Part shown: positions 17,089 to 25,944 of the stretch, in pieces
Layout of the letters: every line of letters begins with the position of its first letter
Numbering within the stretch: the stretch's first letter is position 1
From: Bacillota bacterium
GTDB lineage: Bacteria > Bacillota > Clostridia > Acetivibrionales > DTU013
Length of the DNA stretch: 64,000 bases
Assembly: GCA_023433505.1 (NCBI GenBank)
Contig: JAEZCO010000056.1
Span: 50,906 to 114,905 of the forward strand
Reading direction: 5' to 3'
Translations under genes and position numbers: made by a program
The notes under the pieces: model-generated
What the model was told of the DNA's origin: nothing
What the model saw: only the letters and a program-made list of their open reading frames with translations
The model's database searches: none

Positions 17089-18261
17089 ATGGATTATAAA
17101 AAAGAGTCATTAAGGCTGCACGGTGAATGGAAGGGCAAAATCGAAGTCATCAGCACGGTTCCGGTAAAAAACAAAACCGATCTTTCGCTTGCATATACAC
17201 CAGGAGTTGCAGAACCCTGTCTTGCTATTCAGAAGGATGTTGACCTTTCTTACCAGTTAACCAGGAGATGGAATCTGGTGGCAGTTGTTACAGACGGTAC
17301 CGCAGTGCTTGGCCTGGGTGATATCGGACCCGAAGCCGGAATGCCTGTAATGGAAGGCAAATGCGTTTTGTTTAAAACCTTTGGCGACGTTGATGCCTTC
17401 CCTCTTTGCATCCGTTCAAAGAGCGTTGATGATATCGTGCAGACGGTCAAGCTTCTGGCCGGCAGCTTCGGCGGCATAAACCTGGAGGATATTTCCGCTC
17501 CAAGGTGCTTTGAAATTGAAAGACGTCTGAAAGCCGAATGCGATATTCCGATTTTCCACGACGACCAGCACGGTACGGCCATTGTTACACTGGCTGCCAT
17601 GTTGAATGCATTGAAGCTTACCAAAAAGAATATAGAAAATATCGAAGTCGTAGTCAATGGTTCCGGCGCTGCCGGTATAGCCATTACCAAACTGCTGATG
17701 GCAATGGGTCTCAAAAAGGTTATCCTTTGCGATACCAAAGGCGCTATTTATGAAGGCAGGGACAACCTGAATGCGGAAAAAGCAGAAATGGCCAAGATTT
17801 CCAACCTGCAAATGAAAAAGGGTCTGCTGAAGGACGTTGTTGTGGGTGCCGACGTATTTATCGGCGTATCGGCAGCAGGTATGCTGACCAAGGAAATGGT
17901 GAAGACCATGGCAAAGGATCCCATTATTTTTGCAATGGCGAACCCGGTTCCCGAAATCATGCCCGACGAAGCAAAAGAGGCCGGCGTAAGCGTTATGGGT
18001 ACTGGCCGTTCGGACTTCCCCAACCAGATCAACAATGTGCTTGCATTCCCCGGTCTTTTCAGAGGCGCGTTGGATGTAAGGGCAAGCGATATCAATGACG
18101 AGATGAAGATAGCAGCAGCCAGGGCTATCGCAGAACTTGTTACCGATGAAGAACTGAGCCCGGAATATGTTATTCCTGCTCCTTTTGATCCCAGAGTCGG
18201 CCCGGGTGTTGCCAAGGCTGTTGCTGCGGCGGCTATTAAGTCCGGAGTCAACAGGATATAA
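17089..18261 (+). CDS. NAD(P)-dependent malic enzyme
   Basis: 390 residues, the short bacterial malic enzyme without a phosphotransacetylase extension. It oxidatively decarboxylates malate to pyruvate. Motifs seen: SLAYTPGVAEPC, GDIGPEAGMPVMEGK, the metal/substrate region FHDDQHGTAIV, and the nucleotide-binding GSGAAGIAI. Start chosen at ATG 17089 with AAGGAG 8 bases upstream. With mdh directly before it and pckG at 41 kb it completes a malate shunt that converts NADH to NAD(P)H while bypassing pyruvate kinase, as described in the Acetivibrio thermocellus group. Confidence 0.9.
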   Translation: MDYKKESLRLHGEWKGKIEVISTVPVKNKTDLSLAYTPGVAEPCLAIQKDVDLSYQLTRRWNLVAVVTDGTAVLGLGDIGPEAGMPVMEGKCVLFKTFGDVDAFPLCIRSKSVDDIVQTVKLLAGSFGGINLEDISAPRCFEIERRLKAECDIPIFHDDQHGTAIVTLAAMLNALKLTKKNIENIEVVVNGSGAAGIAITKLLMAMGLKKVILCDTKGAIYEGRDNLNAEKAEMAKISNLQMKKGLLKDVVVGADVFIGVSAAGMLTKEMVKTMAKDPIIFAMANPVPEIMPDEAKEAGVSVMGTGRSDFPNQINNVLAFPGLFRGALDVRASDINDEMKIAAARAIAELVTDEELSPEYVIPAPFDPRVGPGVAKAVAAAAIKSGVNRI

Positions 18262-18263
18262 TA

Positions 18264-18313
18264 GGCGGCAAAATGCCCTCCACCTCTACAGGTGACGGGC
18301 ACCGGTTTGGTTA
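18264..18313 (+). repeat. Partial copy of the structured repeat
   Basis: About 48 bases matching the 5' half of the element at 18315-18401 (shared core CCACCTCTA-AGGTG-CGGG-ACCG-TTGG), in direct tandem before it and starting 3 bases after the malic enzyme stop. The 3' half is missing. Confidence 0.55.
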
Positions 18314-18314
18314 T

Positions 18315-18401
18315 AACGAGGCATCAAAAAATGTCCCCCACCTCTATAGGTGTCGGGTACCGAATTGGTGTTCAGGTGGTGAGCATATCTCCCGCCTCGT
18401 T
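18315..18401 (+). repeat. Short structured repeat, copy 1
   Basis: 87 bases bounded by complementary ends AACGAGGC/GCCTCGTT, with an inner CACCT/AGGTG hairpin and the shared core GGTACCGAATTGGT followed by TTCAGGTGGTG. A second copy lies at 22934-23017. Both follow the 3' end of a gene on the same strand. It may be a small mobile repeat or a structured 3' UTR element; I do not recognise the family. Confidence 0.65.
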
Positions 18402-18484
18402 GAAACTCCGCTGATGAAATTAATTTTTTCTACAAACGAAAAAATTAATTTTGAATTAGGTCGTTATAAGACAGAGCTTATAAG

Positions 18485-18516
18485 AAAGACAGTGGTTTTA
18501 ACTACTGTCTTTTTTT
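18485..18516 (+). terminator. Rho-independent terminator after the malic enzyme gene
   Basis: Stem AAGACAGT/ACTGTCTT followed by a run of T's, 224 bases after the malic enzyme stop and just before the adhE promoter. It would end the mdh-malic enzyme transcript after the repeats. Confidence 0.7.
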
Positions 18517-18538
18517 ATAAATTTCATAAGAAATTTCA

Positions 18539-18567
18539 TTGACAATAATTTAACAAAGGGTTACAAT
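18539..18567 (+). promoter_or_regulatory. adhE sigma-A promoter
   Basis: TTGACA, a 17-base spacer and TACAAT: a consensus -35 and near-consensus -10. The predicted start point falls at about 18574, inside the Rex-type operator, leaving a leader of about 94 bases. Confidence 0.75.
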
Positions 18568-18571
18568 TGTA

Positions 18572-18589
18572 TTGTGAAATAATTAACGA
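18572..18589. promoter_or_regulatory. Rex-type operator at the adhE start point
   Basis: TTGTGAAATAATTAACGA matches the Rex consensus TTGTgAA-N4-TTaACAA at nearly all positions and overlaps the predicted transcription start, an ideal repressor position. Rex senses NADH/NAD+ and commonly represses adhE in Firmicutes. Confidence 0.7.
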
Positions 18590-18667
18590 TGTAAAAGCAA
18601 GGGCACTTATTTTTTAACACGATTTGATAAAAAATTAACAATGCAGAGAATGAAGGAGGTAGTCGTT

Positions 18668-21292
18668 ATGACAGAGAAAATTAAAAAAGCTCAAAATGAA
18701 GGTGTAACAGAGGTGGGGCTATCCATTGACGAGCTTGCGGCAAAGGCACTGGCGGCTCTTGAAAAATTTATGGACTGCGATCAGGAGAAAATCGATAAAA
18801 TCGTCAAGGCCATGGCTATTGCCGGTTTGGATGACCATATGAGGCTTGCCAAAATGGCTGTAGAAGAAACCGGCAGGGGAGTCTACGAAGATAAAATTAC
18901 AAAGAACATCTTCGCCACAGAATACATCTATCACAGCATCAAGGATATCAGGACGGTGGGCCTGATCAGTGAAAATGAAAATGAGGGATTTTATGAAGTC
19001 GCCGAGCCTGTAGGGGTAATCGCAGCAGTGACGCCTGTGACGAATCCTACCTCCACGACGATGTTTAAAGCACTGATTGCAATTAAGACAAGGAATCCTA
19101 TCATCTTTGCCTTCCATCCATCTGCACAAAAATGCAGTGCCGAAGCGGCCAGAGTTTTGAGGGATGCAGCGGTGGCAGCAGGCGCGCCTGAGAATTGTAT
19201 CCAGTGGGTTGAGAGGCCTTCCATTGAAGCAACGCAGCTCTTAATGAACCATAAGGGAATCTCACTTATCCTGGCAACGGGCGGCTCCGGAATGGTTCAG
19301 TCGGCATACAGCACAGGAAAACCGGCCCTGGGTGTAGGCCCCGGCAATGTGCCCTGCTACATTGAAAAAACTGCAGACCTGAAAAGAGCGGCAACGGACC
19401 TTATCCTTTCAAAAACCTTCGACAACGGGATGATTTGCGCTTCAGAACAGGCTGTAATCGTCGACAGGGAAATCGCTGCGGAATTCGAAGCTTTCATGAA
19501 GGAAAATGATTGCTATTTCCTGAACAGGGAGGAGACGGTAAAGCTTGCCAAAACGGCCATTGATGAAAACAAATGCGCCATGAACCCCAGTGTGGTTGGC
19601 CAGTCTGCATATGAAATAGCAGTGCTTGCAGGGCTGAAAGTGCCGGTAACCACAAAAATTCTAATTGCCTATCAGGAAGAGGTCGGTCCCGAATATCCAC
19701 TGTCAAGAGAAAAACTGAGCCCCATTCTTGCATACTATATTGTGGATTCAACGGAAGACGGGATCAGAAGGGCGGAGCAAATGGTTGAATTCGGGGGTAT
19801 GGGCCATTCAGCGGTCATACACTCCCAGGACGAGAAGGTTATCGAAGAGTTTTCCAACAGGCTCAAGGCCGGCCGTTTGATCGTCAACTCTCCGTCCACC
19901 CATGGCGCTATCGGAGATATTTATAATACCAACATGCCTTCTCTGACACTGGGATGCGGTTCTTTCGGCAAAAATTCCACGACCCAGAACGTATCCGCCG
20001 TCAACCTCATCAACAAAAAAAGAGTGGCAAGGAGAAAAGTAAATATGCAGTGGTTCAAGATTCCTGAAAAAATATATTTCGAATTCGGCGCAACTCAGTA
20101 CCTGGCTGATATGCCCGACATATCAAAGGCTTTTATCGTTACAGATCCCAACATGATAAAAGCAGGCTACGTGGACAAAGTGCTGTATTACCTGAGAAAG
20201 AGGACCCAGTATGTGCACTGTGAAATATTTTCAGAGGTTGAGCCCGACCCGTCGGTAGAAACCATTATGAAGGGCTGCGATATGATGATGAAATTCAAGC
20301 CCGACGTGATTATAGCCCTTGGCGGCGGTTCCGCCATGGATGCGGCAAAAGGGATGTGGCTCTTCTATGAGCATCCGGATGCGGACTTCAACTCCATGAA
20401 GCTGAAATTCATGGACATCCGCAAGAGAGTCTACAAGTTCCCGAAACTGGGGCAGAAGGCCAGGATGGTGGCTATTCCCACCACTTCGGGCACAGGCTCC
20501 GAGGTAACTTCCTTTGCGGTTATTACAGACAAGGAAAAGAACGTGAAATATCCCCTGGCTGACTATGAACTGACGCCGGACGTGGCAATTATCGATCCTG
20601 AGTATGTTATGACAGTTCCACCTTCTGTAACTGCAGATACAGGGCTTGATGTCCTTACCCATGCCATTGAGGCTTATGTCTCCATATTGGCTTCGGACTT
20701 TACCGACGGTTTGGCTATCAAGGCCATTCAACTGGTATTTGAATACCTGCCCAAAGCCTATAAGGACGGGAGTGACAGCCTTGCGAGAGAAAAGATGCAT
20801 AATGCCTCATGCATCGCAGGTATGGCCTTCACCAATGCGTTCCTTGGTATAAACCACAGCCTTGCCCACAAGCTTGGCGGCGAATTCCACATCCCTCATG
20901 GCCGGGCCAATGCAGTGCTGCTCCCTTATGTAATCGAATATAATGCACAGAAGCCTACGAAGTTTGTCGCTTTCCCCAAGTATGAGACCTTTATCGCAGA
21001 CAAAAAGTATGCGGAGATAGCAAAAGCTCTCGGACTTCCGGCATCAACGACGGAAGAGGGCGTCCAAAGCCTGATTAATGCAGTCAAAGCACTGATGAAG
21101 GAGTTGAACATGCCCATGACCATCGCCGAATGCAAGGTGGACGGCAGGAAGTTCAATGCAAAGGCGGCTGAGCTTGCGGATAAGGCATTTGAGGATCAAT
21201 GCACCACAGCGAATCCCAGGATGCCGCTGGTAACGGAGCTTGAAGCGCTGTATTTGAAAGCCTACAACGGGGTTGGGGCGAAGAAGGACTGA
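18668..21292 (+). CDS. adhE: Bifunctional acetaldehyde-CoA/alcohol dehydrogenase
   Basis: 874 residues, the usual AdhE length; reduces acetyl-CoA to ethanol with two NADH. The N-terminal aldehyde dehydrogenase half (about 1-440) has the catalytic Cys257 in GMICASEQ. A linker leads to the iron-dependent alcohol dehydrogenase half (about 455-865) with GGGSAMDAAK and the metal-binding His positions in DVLTHAIEA, HSLAHKLG and HIPHGRANA. AdhE forms long filaments called spirosomes. Start chosen at ATG 18668 with GAAGGAGGT upstream, rather than 27 bases earlier. Monocistronic, with its own promoter, Rex-type operator and terminator. Confidence 0.97.
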   Translation: MTEKIKKAQNEGVTEVGLSIDELAAKALAALEKFMDCDQEKIDKIVKAMAIAGLDDHMRLAKMAVEETGRGVYEDKITKNIFATEYIYHSIKDIRTVGLISENENEGFYEVAEPVGVIAAVTPVTNPTSTTMFKALIAIKTRNPIIFAFHPSAQKCSAEAARVLRDAAVAAGAPENCIQWVERPSIEATQLLMNHKGISLILATGGSGMVQSAYSTGKPALGVGPGNVPCYIEKTADLKRAATDLILSKTFDNGMICASEQAVIVDREIAAEFEAFMKENDCYFLNREETVKLAKTAIDENKCAMNPSVVGQSAYEIAVLAGLKVPVTTKILIAYQEEVGPEYPLSREKLSPILAYYIVDSTEDGIRRAEQMVEFGGMGHSAVIHSQDEKVIEEFSNRLKAGRLIVNSPSTHGAIGDIYNTNMPSLTLGCGSFGKNSTTQNVSAVNLINKKRVARRKVNMQWFKIPEKIYFEFGATQYLADMPDISKAFIVTDPNMIKAGYVDKVLYYLRKRTQYVHCEIFSEVEPDPSVETIMKGCDMMMKFKPDVIIALGGGSAMDAAKGMWLFYEHPDADFNSMKLKFMDIRKRVYKFPKLGQKARMVAIPTTSGTGSEVTSFAVITDKEKNVKYPLADYELTPDVAIIDPEYVMTVPPSVTADTGLDVLTHAIEAYVSILASDFTDGLAIKAIQLVFEYLPKAYKDGSDSLAREKMHNASCIAGMAFTNAFLGINHSLAHKLGGEFHIPHGRANAVLLPYVIEYNAQKPTKFVAFPKYETFIADKKYAEIAKALGLPASTTEEGVQSLINAVKALMKELNMPMTIAECKVDGRKFNAKAAELADKAFEDQCTTANPRMPLVTELEALYLKAYNGVGAKKD

Positions 21293-21344
21293 ATTGTAAA
21301 ATGAGTCTATATAGGAAGAATATCCAGATATAGCCGCTAATGAG

Positions 21345-21386
21345 GACTGTCTTCAAACATCATTTGATTTGGGGACAGTCTTTTTT
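21345..21386 (+). terminator. adhE terminator
   Basis: Stem GACTGTC (21345-21351)/GACAGTC (21374-21380) followed by TTTTTT, 53 bases after the adhE stop. Confidence 0.75.
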
Positions 21387-21543
21387 ATATTAAAGAGCGA
21401 TTCACCTGTAAAGACTGTTCTCAAAAGCCGTTCTATGCGTTAAAATTGTATGGAGGGGTGCTGCTTCGACGTAAAGACTGTAAAGGACCGCGGCCATTTA
21501 TCCGAAGCTTTATAAAAGCATCTCAGGGGAAGAGGGATAACGC

Positions 21544-22356
21544 ATGAGTGCAAAATACCAAATCGGCGGAAGTGCAACAATCAATGGGGTAATTATGATA
21601 AATACTGCCAGAGGCAAGGTGTCGCGGGCAGCCAGAGGCATAGACGGGACTATTTCCGTAAAAGAACTGCCTTTAGCGAATAAAGCCATGAGATTTTATC
21701 GGTCCGGAATAGAGAAGCCTTTCTCCAAAATCCCCGTTCTCAGAGAAATATTTAAGATCCTGCTGATGTTTTTTATTGTCGTCACCTCCTATATGACAGG
21801 AATCGCCGAGGCGCTTTCCTTCAAAAAAAGATGGTCCATAAGAAGAATTATCTCTGTTGTTTTGATCCTGGCAGGTCTATATGTTTTTATTTTCTTGGAC
21901 GACTTATATTCAATTGCAATGCTGATACTTCTTATCCTCTATTTTCATAAGAAAATAGCGCTGATGCTTAGATACCATGGAGCTGAGCATAAGTGCATCA
22001 ACATGTATGAAAATGTAAACGACCTGTCCGGCATGAGTGTTGAGCTTGCTCAGTCATTCCCAAGAACCCATGGAAGATGCGGTACAAATATCATCTTTAT
22101 AATGATTCCGTTAAGCATAATTTATTATCTTGTTGTGGAACAAGGTCTTGCACTGATGACTGCCGGAAATGCTGCGGATTTCATCGGCAGCGTGGTACTG
22201 CTTGGAATAAGTATTGAATTGTTCAGATTATTTCAAAAGCCTCTGATGCGGTGGATATTAAAACCTGGAATTCTTCTGCAGAAGTATGTGACCACGAAAG
22301 AACCTGATAAAAGCCAATTAGAGGTTGCTATTAAGGCCCTGGAAGCTGTTATGTAA
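21544..22356 (+). CDS. DUF1385 (YqhQ-like) membrane protein
   Basis: 270 residues with the DUF1385 signatures GGSATINGVIMIN at the N-terminus, YHGAEHKCINMYE and FPRTHGRCGTN. About four membrane segments lie around 70-90, 100-140, 180-200 and 212-230. The conserved His/Cys motifs suggest metal binding; the function is unknown. In many Firmicutes this gene sits near prfA and rpmE, which are not seen here. A purine-rich AGGGGAAGAGGG tract precedes the start. The HD-domain gene follows 93 bases later on the same strand. Confidence 0.85.
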   Translation: MSAKYQIGGSATINGVIMINTARGKVSRAARGIDGTISVKELPLANKAMRFYRSGIEKPFSKIPVLREIFKILLMFFIVVTSYMTGIAEALSFKKRWSIRRIISVVLILAGLYVFIFLDDLYSIAMLILLILYFHKKIALMLRYHGAEHKCINMYENVNDLSGMSVELAQSFPRTHGRCGTNIIFIMIPLSIIYYLVVEQGLALMTAGNAADFIGSVVLLGISIELFRLFQKPLMRWILKPGILLQKYVTTKEPDKSQLEVAIKALEAVM

Positions 22357-22449
22357 CCAAGGCTGATTGGAATAAGTAATATTTGCAGTATTCCTGAGTC
22401 AGTGATATCCTGTAGATAGATAAATGATGAAGTTAGGAAGGGTTTAACG

Positions 22450-22935
22450 ATGACTGCAAGAGTTCTGAACAAGATGATTCATTACTTTGGAAATGACGTC
22501 AGGAGAGTCAATCATGCGTTGAAAGTATTCGGCTTTGCCGAAGCCATCGCCGGACTTGAAAAGCTATCCGGTTTTCAAAGCACCGTTGTGGAACTGGCGG
22601 CCATATTACACGATATCGGCATAAAGGAAGCTGAGCGGAAATATAATTCGTCTGCCGGCAAGTATCAGGAAATGGAAGGTCCTCCCATTGCGGAAGAGAT
22701 ACTGAAGAGCGAAGGCATCGACACCCCGGTCATTGACAGGGTTTGCTATCTTATTGGGAACCATCACAGCTATGGGAAAATCGACGGAGAAGATTTTCAG
22801 ATCCTGGTGGAGGCGGACTTTCTTGTCAATATTGACGAGGATGCCATGGCTGCTGAAGCCATTGAAAGCGTCAAGGCCAAATATTTTAAAACCACAGCCG
22901 GAAAAGGGATACTTGAATCCTTGTATAAAATATAA
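22450..22935 (+). CDS. HD-domain phosphohydrolase family protein
   Basis: 161 residues forming one HD domain: metal-ligand motifs ILHDIG (about 56-61) and GNHHSYG (about 101-107), and a late Asp in EADFLVN. Likely a metal-dependent phosphohydrolase acting on a nucleotide or similar; the substrate cannot be told from sequence. AAGGG precedes the start. The stop codon overlaps the first bases of structured repeat copy 2. Confidence 0.8.
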   Translation: MTARVLNKMIHYFGNDVRRVNHALKVFGFAEAIAGLEKLSGFQSTVVELAAILHDIGIKEAERKYNSSAGKYQEMEGPPIAEEILKSEGIDTPVIDRVCYLIGNHHSYGKIDGEDFQILVEADFLVNIDEDAMAAEAIESVKAKYFKTTAGKGILESLYKI

Positions 22936-23017
22936 CGAGGCTCAAAGATGTCCCCCAATCCTGTAAGTGGCGGTACCGAATTGGTTTTCAGGTGGTGGGC
23001 ATCTCTCCCGCCTCGTT
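22934..23017 (+). repeat. Short structured repeat, copy 2
   Basis: 84 bases with the same ends (AACGAGGC/GCCTCGTT) and core (GGTACCGAATTGGTTTTC, then AGGTGGTG) as copy 1 at 18315. The first inner hairpin is less well paired than in copy 1. It begins within the stop codon of the HD-domain gene. Confidence 0.65.
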
Positions 23018-23194
23018 GAAAGACCTCATCCAACCATTTCTTCAACGGAGCTGTTTATCCGTATCCCCTTTAGTCTTGCCCCTGCCAGGCAAGTCAAGAT
23101 ATATCCGCCTATAGCCTTGCCGTTTAGAAAATACAGGTCCCATGCATCCGCTCATTAACCGTGATCCGGATAGTATCCATGAAGTCAAACCTGA

Positions 23195-24160
23195 TTAATG
23201 TATCATGCTTTGTGCTATATCCAATAGTTCTTCTTTGGACAAATCCTTTGATGATATTGTGTAATGAATATAAGAATTAGTTCCCTTATTCAATGCTTTT
23301 CCAGCTTCAAAAGTCTCAACAGTCCGTTGCCTGTCAGGCAGTGCTTCTCGCATTATTATTTTCCTGGCACTATCTTTTTCGATGTAAAGAATTTCTCTAC
23401 CATTGAGGAGCATATTTTCAACGATTGAATTCTGTAATTCATCGGTATATAGATTTTTTCCCTCAAAAATATTAACATACAGCATGAACTCTTTATCTGT
23501 ATTCTTATACGCCATGCTTACCGATGATGCCTTGGAAGAAGTCTCGCATTCCACTGCAACAATGTTTTTACCGCTGGTCTTAACTTCCTCCTTCAATTTA
23601 TTGAAGGTATCATCATTTGGGGGTACAGGCTCAAACGTAAGATCTCCCTCTGTAAAAATATAGCCTTCAGGAAGTTGTGAGGGAGTTGCAAAACTAATCC
23701 CGAATTTAGCTCTAAGCATATCCAAATCTGTATATTTAACGGGCTTTGAATAGGAAGATATTACAGCTGAAACATTGGAGCCTTTAGGTTTAGGCTGTCG
23801 TGCATCGTAATAGGTTATAGACTTTCCAGGCGCCAGACTATTTATAAGATTTTGATATTCCAAATCTGTGCTGCTATCAAATGGTTTTTGGTTTTGTTCA
23901 TTGAATGGCATATACTGCAGAATGGTATTGTTATTTTCATCGTTAAGCCTCCATATATTTGCGACTGCAAATGCAGTAGCCGATAGAAACAAAATTGCCG
24001 CTGACAAACCAATGACAAAGGCTCTCCTTTTCCTTGGAAGATAATGTTGGTATTTGGCATTTCGGATTGAGTTAACGACAAGGTCAGACACATCCAATTC
24101 AGGTAGTTTTATACCCTCAAATGCCCGTTTAATTTCATCAGTTGACTGCAAATTTTCCAT
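23195..24160 (-). CDS. Putative anti-sigma factor with DUF4367-type extracellular domain
   Basis: 321 residues. A cytoplasmic N-terminal segment (about 1-45) is followed by one membrane segment (about 46-67) and an extracellular part with a DUF4367-like C-terminus (about 150-318, with MAYKNTDKEFMLYVN and a late NSYIHYTISSKDLSKEELLDIAQSM). The start overlaps the end of the ECF sigma gene by 23 bases, the usual coupling of sigma and anti-sigma genes. No zinc-binding anti-sigma motif is seen in the N-terminus. It probably holds the sigma factor at the membrane until an envelope signal arrives. Confidence 0.75.
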   Translation of the reverse strand: MENLQSTDEIKRAFEGIKLPELDVSDLVVNSIRNAKYQHYLPRKRRAFVIGLSAAILFLSATAFAVANIWRLNDENNNTILQYMPFNEQNQKPFDSSTDLEYQNLINSLAPGKSITYYDARQPKPKGSNVSAVISSYSKPVKYTDLDMLRAKFGISFATPSQLPEGYIFTEGDLTFEPVPPNDDTFNKLKEEVKTSGKNIVAVECETSSKASSVSMAYKNTDKEFMLYVNIFEGKNLYTDELQNSIVENMLLNGREILYIEKDSARKIIMREALPDRQRTVETFEAGKALNKGTNSYIHYTISSKDLSKEELLDIAQSMIH

Positions 24161-24704
24161 TTATAATTACCCCTCTCATTTTATCAATATTTAGTCTTAC
24201 TCTCTTTCTTGCTCTTTCATATTTTTTTCGTACAGTGGACAAAGGCTTTCCAAGAATACTTGCGATCTCCTCATAGCTCTTTTCCTCTAAAACTCTGAGC
24301 ATCAGAACACTTCTATCTTCAGGTGACAGCATTGTTATCGCTTTCTGGAGTGAAAGGCTCAACTCATCCTTTTCAACAGAATAAGCTGTTGTATCACAGT
24401 CAGCAATAATACTGTCGCAGAGCGGGACAAAACTAAAGTACTTTCTTCTCCTTAAATAATCCACGCAATGATTATAAGCAATCTTATATAGCCATGAGGA
24501 GAAAGATGTACCGGCTTTGTAGAAATCGAGTTTCCGGTATGCCTTTATAAACACCTCTTGGACTGCGTCTTCGGCTTCTTCTACTGCCCCAAGCATATGG
24601 TAACAGTACGTGAATATGGCCTTTTGATATTTTTGGACAATATGCTTGTATTCTTCTAATGCGCCTCTTTTTATTTCTTCAATAGCCTTTTCTATTGAAT
24701 CCAA
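24138..24704 (-). CDS. ECF-type RNA polymerase sigma factor
   Basis: 188 residues with region 2 (about 22-90, DAVQEVFIKAYRKLD and SSWLYKIAYNHCVDYLRRR) and region 4 (about 125-180, LSPEDRSVLMLRVLEEKSYEEIASILGKPLSTVRKKYERAR). Directs transcription of an envelope-stress type regulon. The start codon is TTG 24704, with GAAGGTG 7 bases upstream and no better ATG. It overlaps the anti-sigma gene. The lipoprotein genes on either side could be targets; that is inference. Confidence 0.9.
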   Translation of the reverse strand: MDSIEKAIEEIKRGALEEYKHIVQKYQKAIFTYCYHMLGAVEEAEDAVQEVFIKAYRKLDFYKAGTSFSSWLYKIAYNHCVDYLRRRKYFSFVPLCDSIIADCDTTAYSVEKDELSLSLQKAITMLSPEDRSVLMLRVLEEKSYEEIASILGKPLSTVRKKYERARKRVRLNIDKMRGVIINGKFAVN

Positions 24705-24897
24705 TGAAACACCTTCTTTCTCGTAGGTACCTACATCATATATAACGGAAGGGGGAGGAGCATTGTGACATTTCTATATATTTATTTTATAGGAACATAA
24801 ATCAATAAAATATCTCGGGATTCATTTTCGAAATCAATATGTAAAACCCATAAGTCAAGTAGGCGCATATGACAGTGGACGGGGTTGTGTGGTGTAG

Positions 24898-25791
24898 CTA
24901 ATCAAAAAATTCCCATTGTTTTGTTTGATTCATATTATACCAATTTACCGCCTGATTATAAAAAAGCTGATAATCAAGTGCTTTTTTACCGTTAGCTGTG
25001 ATATAGCACTTACTCAGATCAACATTTGTTGATTTTTGTTCTTGTATAGTCATTTTTCCTTCAAATTGTGCTAAAGGCAGAAGTGAGTTTAATTCCTCCG
25101 TAGTTAGTTTTTGATTATTATACCAATCTGAGCCAAAATCAGAATTCTTATCGTTAAGATACCAATTAATAATTGATTGCTTATCCTGTGAAGTTACATC
25201 CATACTTTTACCGTCTTTTGATATATTTACATTAACGGATGAAGCGTTTGGACCATCGGGGTTTGTATTTTTAAAACCGATTTTCAAAAGCTTTTCTCCT
25301 GTAATAGCAAACAAATTTGAACAGTCATAAGTATTTATATCTATTTCCGACCCGCTTGAGTTGTGAAAACCGAAAGGATAATATCGGGTATACCATACTG
25401 TTTCTCCTTTTGCGTTTGTCGTAGTGCCGACCAAAGCAGAAACATTCATTTTATCACTATGAATAGGCATAACTTTTCCGTTCACAAAGGTTATACCTCT
25501 TTGATAAGCTTGACTGCCTTCTGCAATAAAAATGTTAAATAATTCAGGCACTCCGTCAAAATTTAAATCGATCAGCAACAGACCCGGGTCATATTGGGGT
25601 TCAATATTCGCAATGTAATCATAATAAGCTTTTATCCAACTTTCATCTAATTTGGAGGTTGAGGTTTTTTCGCTAACAGTGTTATCGGGTGGAAGGTTAT
25701 TTCCTTCAGATTTTTTACATCCTGACAGAAATAAAATTGTTAAAATTATAAAACTGATTACAATAATTGATCTATACTTAATTTTTATCAT
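24898..25791 (-). CDS. Lipoprotein of unknown function
   Basis: 297 residues with a lipobox (LFLSGC, Cys about 25). The mature part includes DPGLLLIDLNFDGVPELF, an Asp-rich loop resembling VCBS/EF-hand-like calcium-binding segments that clostridial surface proteins often carry. No catalytic motif is recognised. AAAGGGAG precedes the start. It lies upstream of the sigma/anti-sigma operon on the same strand but about 190 bases away. The A/T content is higher than in the metabolic genes. Confidence 0.65.
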   Translation of the reverse strand: MIKIKYRSIIVISFIILTILFLSGCKKSEGNNLPPDNTVSEKTSTSKLDESWIKAYYDYIANIEPQYDPGLLLIDLNFDGVPELFNIFIAEGSQAYQRGITFVNGKVMPIHSDKMNVSALVGTTTNAKGETVWYTRYYPFGFHNSSGSEIDINTYDCSNLFAITGEKLLKIGFKNTNPDGPNASSVNVNISKDGKSMDVTSQDKQSIINWYLNDKNSDFGSDWYNNQKLTTEELNSLLPLAQFEGKMTIQEQKSTNVDLSKCYITANGKKALDYQLFYNQAVNWYNMNQTKQWEFFD

Positions 25792-25944
25792 ATAAAACTC
25801 CCTTTACATGTCCAATAGATGGACCTTGAACAGTTCATGTTTTCTTTGGCGGCGAAGCAGTTCAACCCCTATTGTTGCAGTTGCACCGGATGGAGCGGAT
25901 TGTTTTTTAGTAAGATAGCGGATTAAGCTAACTTCGGACTATAC

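Noticed and set aside
18315..18401. T-box leader interpretation of the structured repeat
   Set aside because: It has a GGTACC string but no specifier stem, no T-box core and no downstream tRNA-related gene; copies sit after genes, not before.
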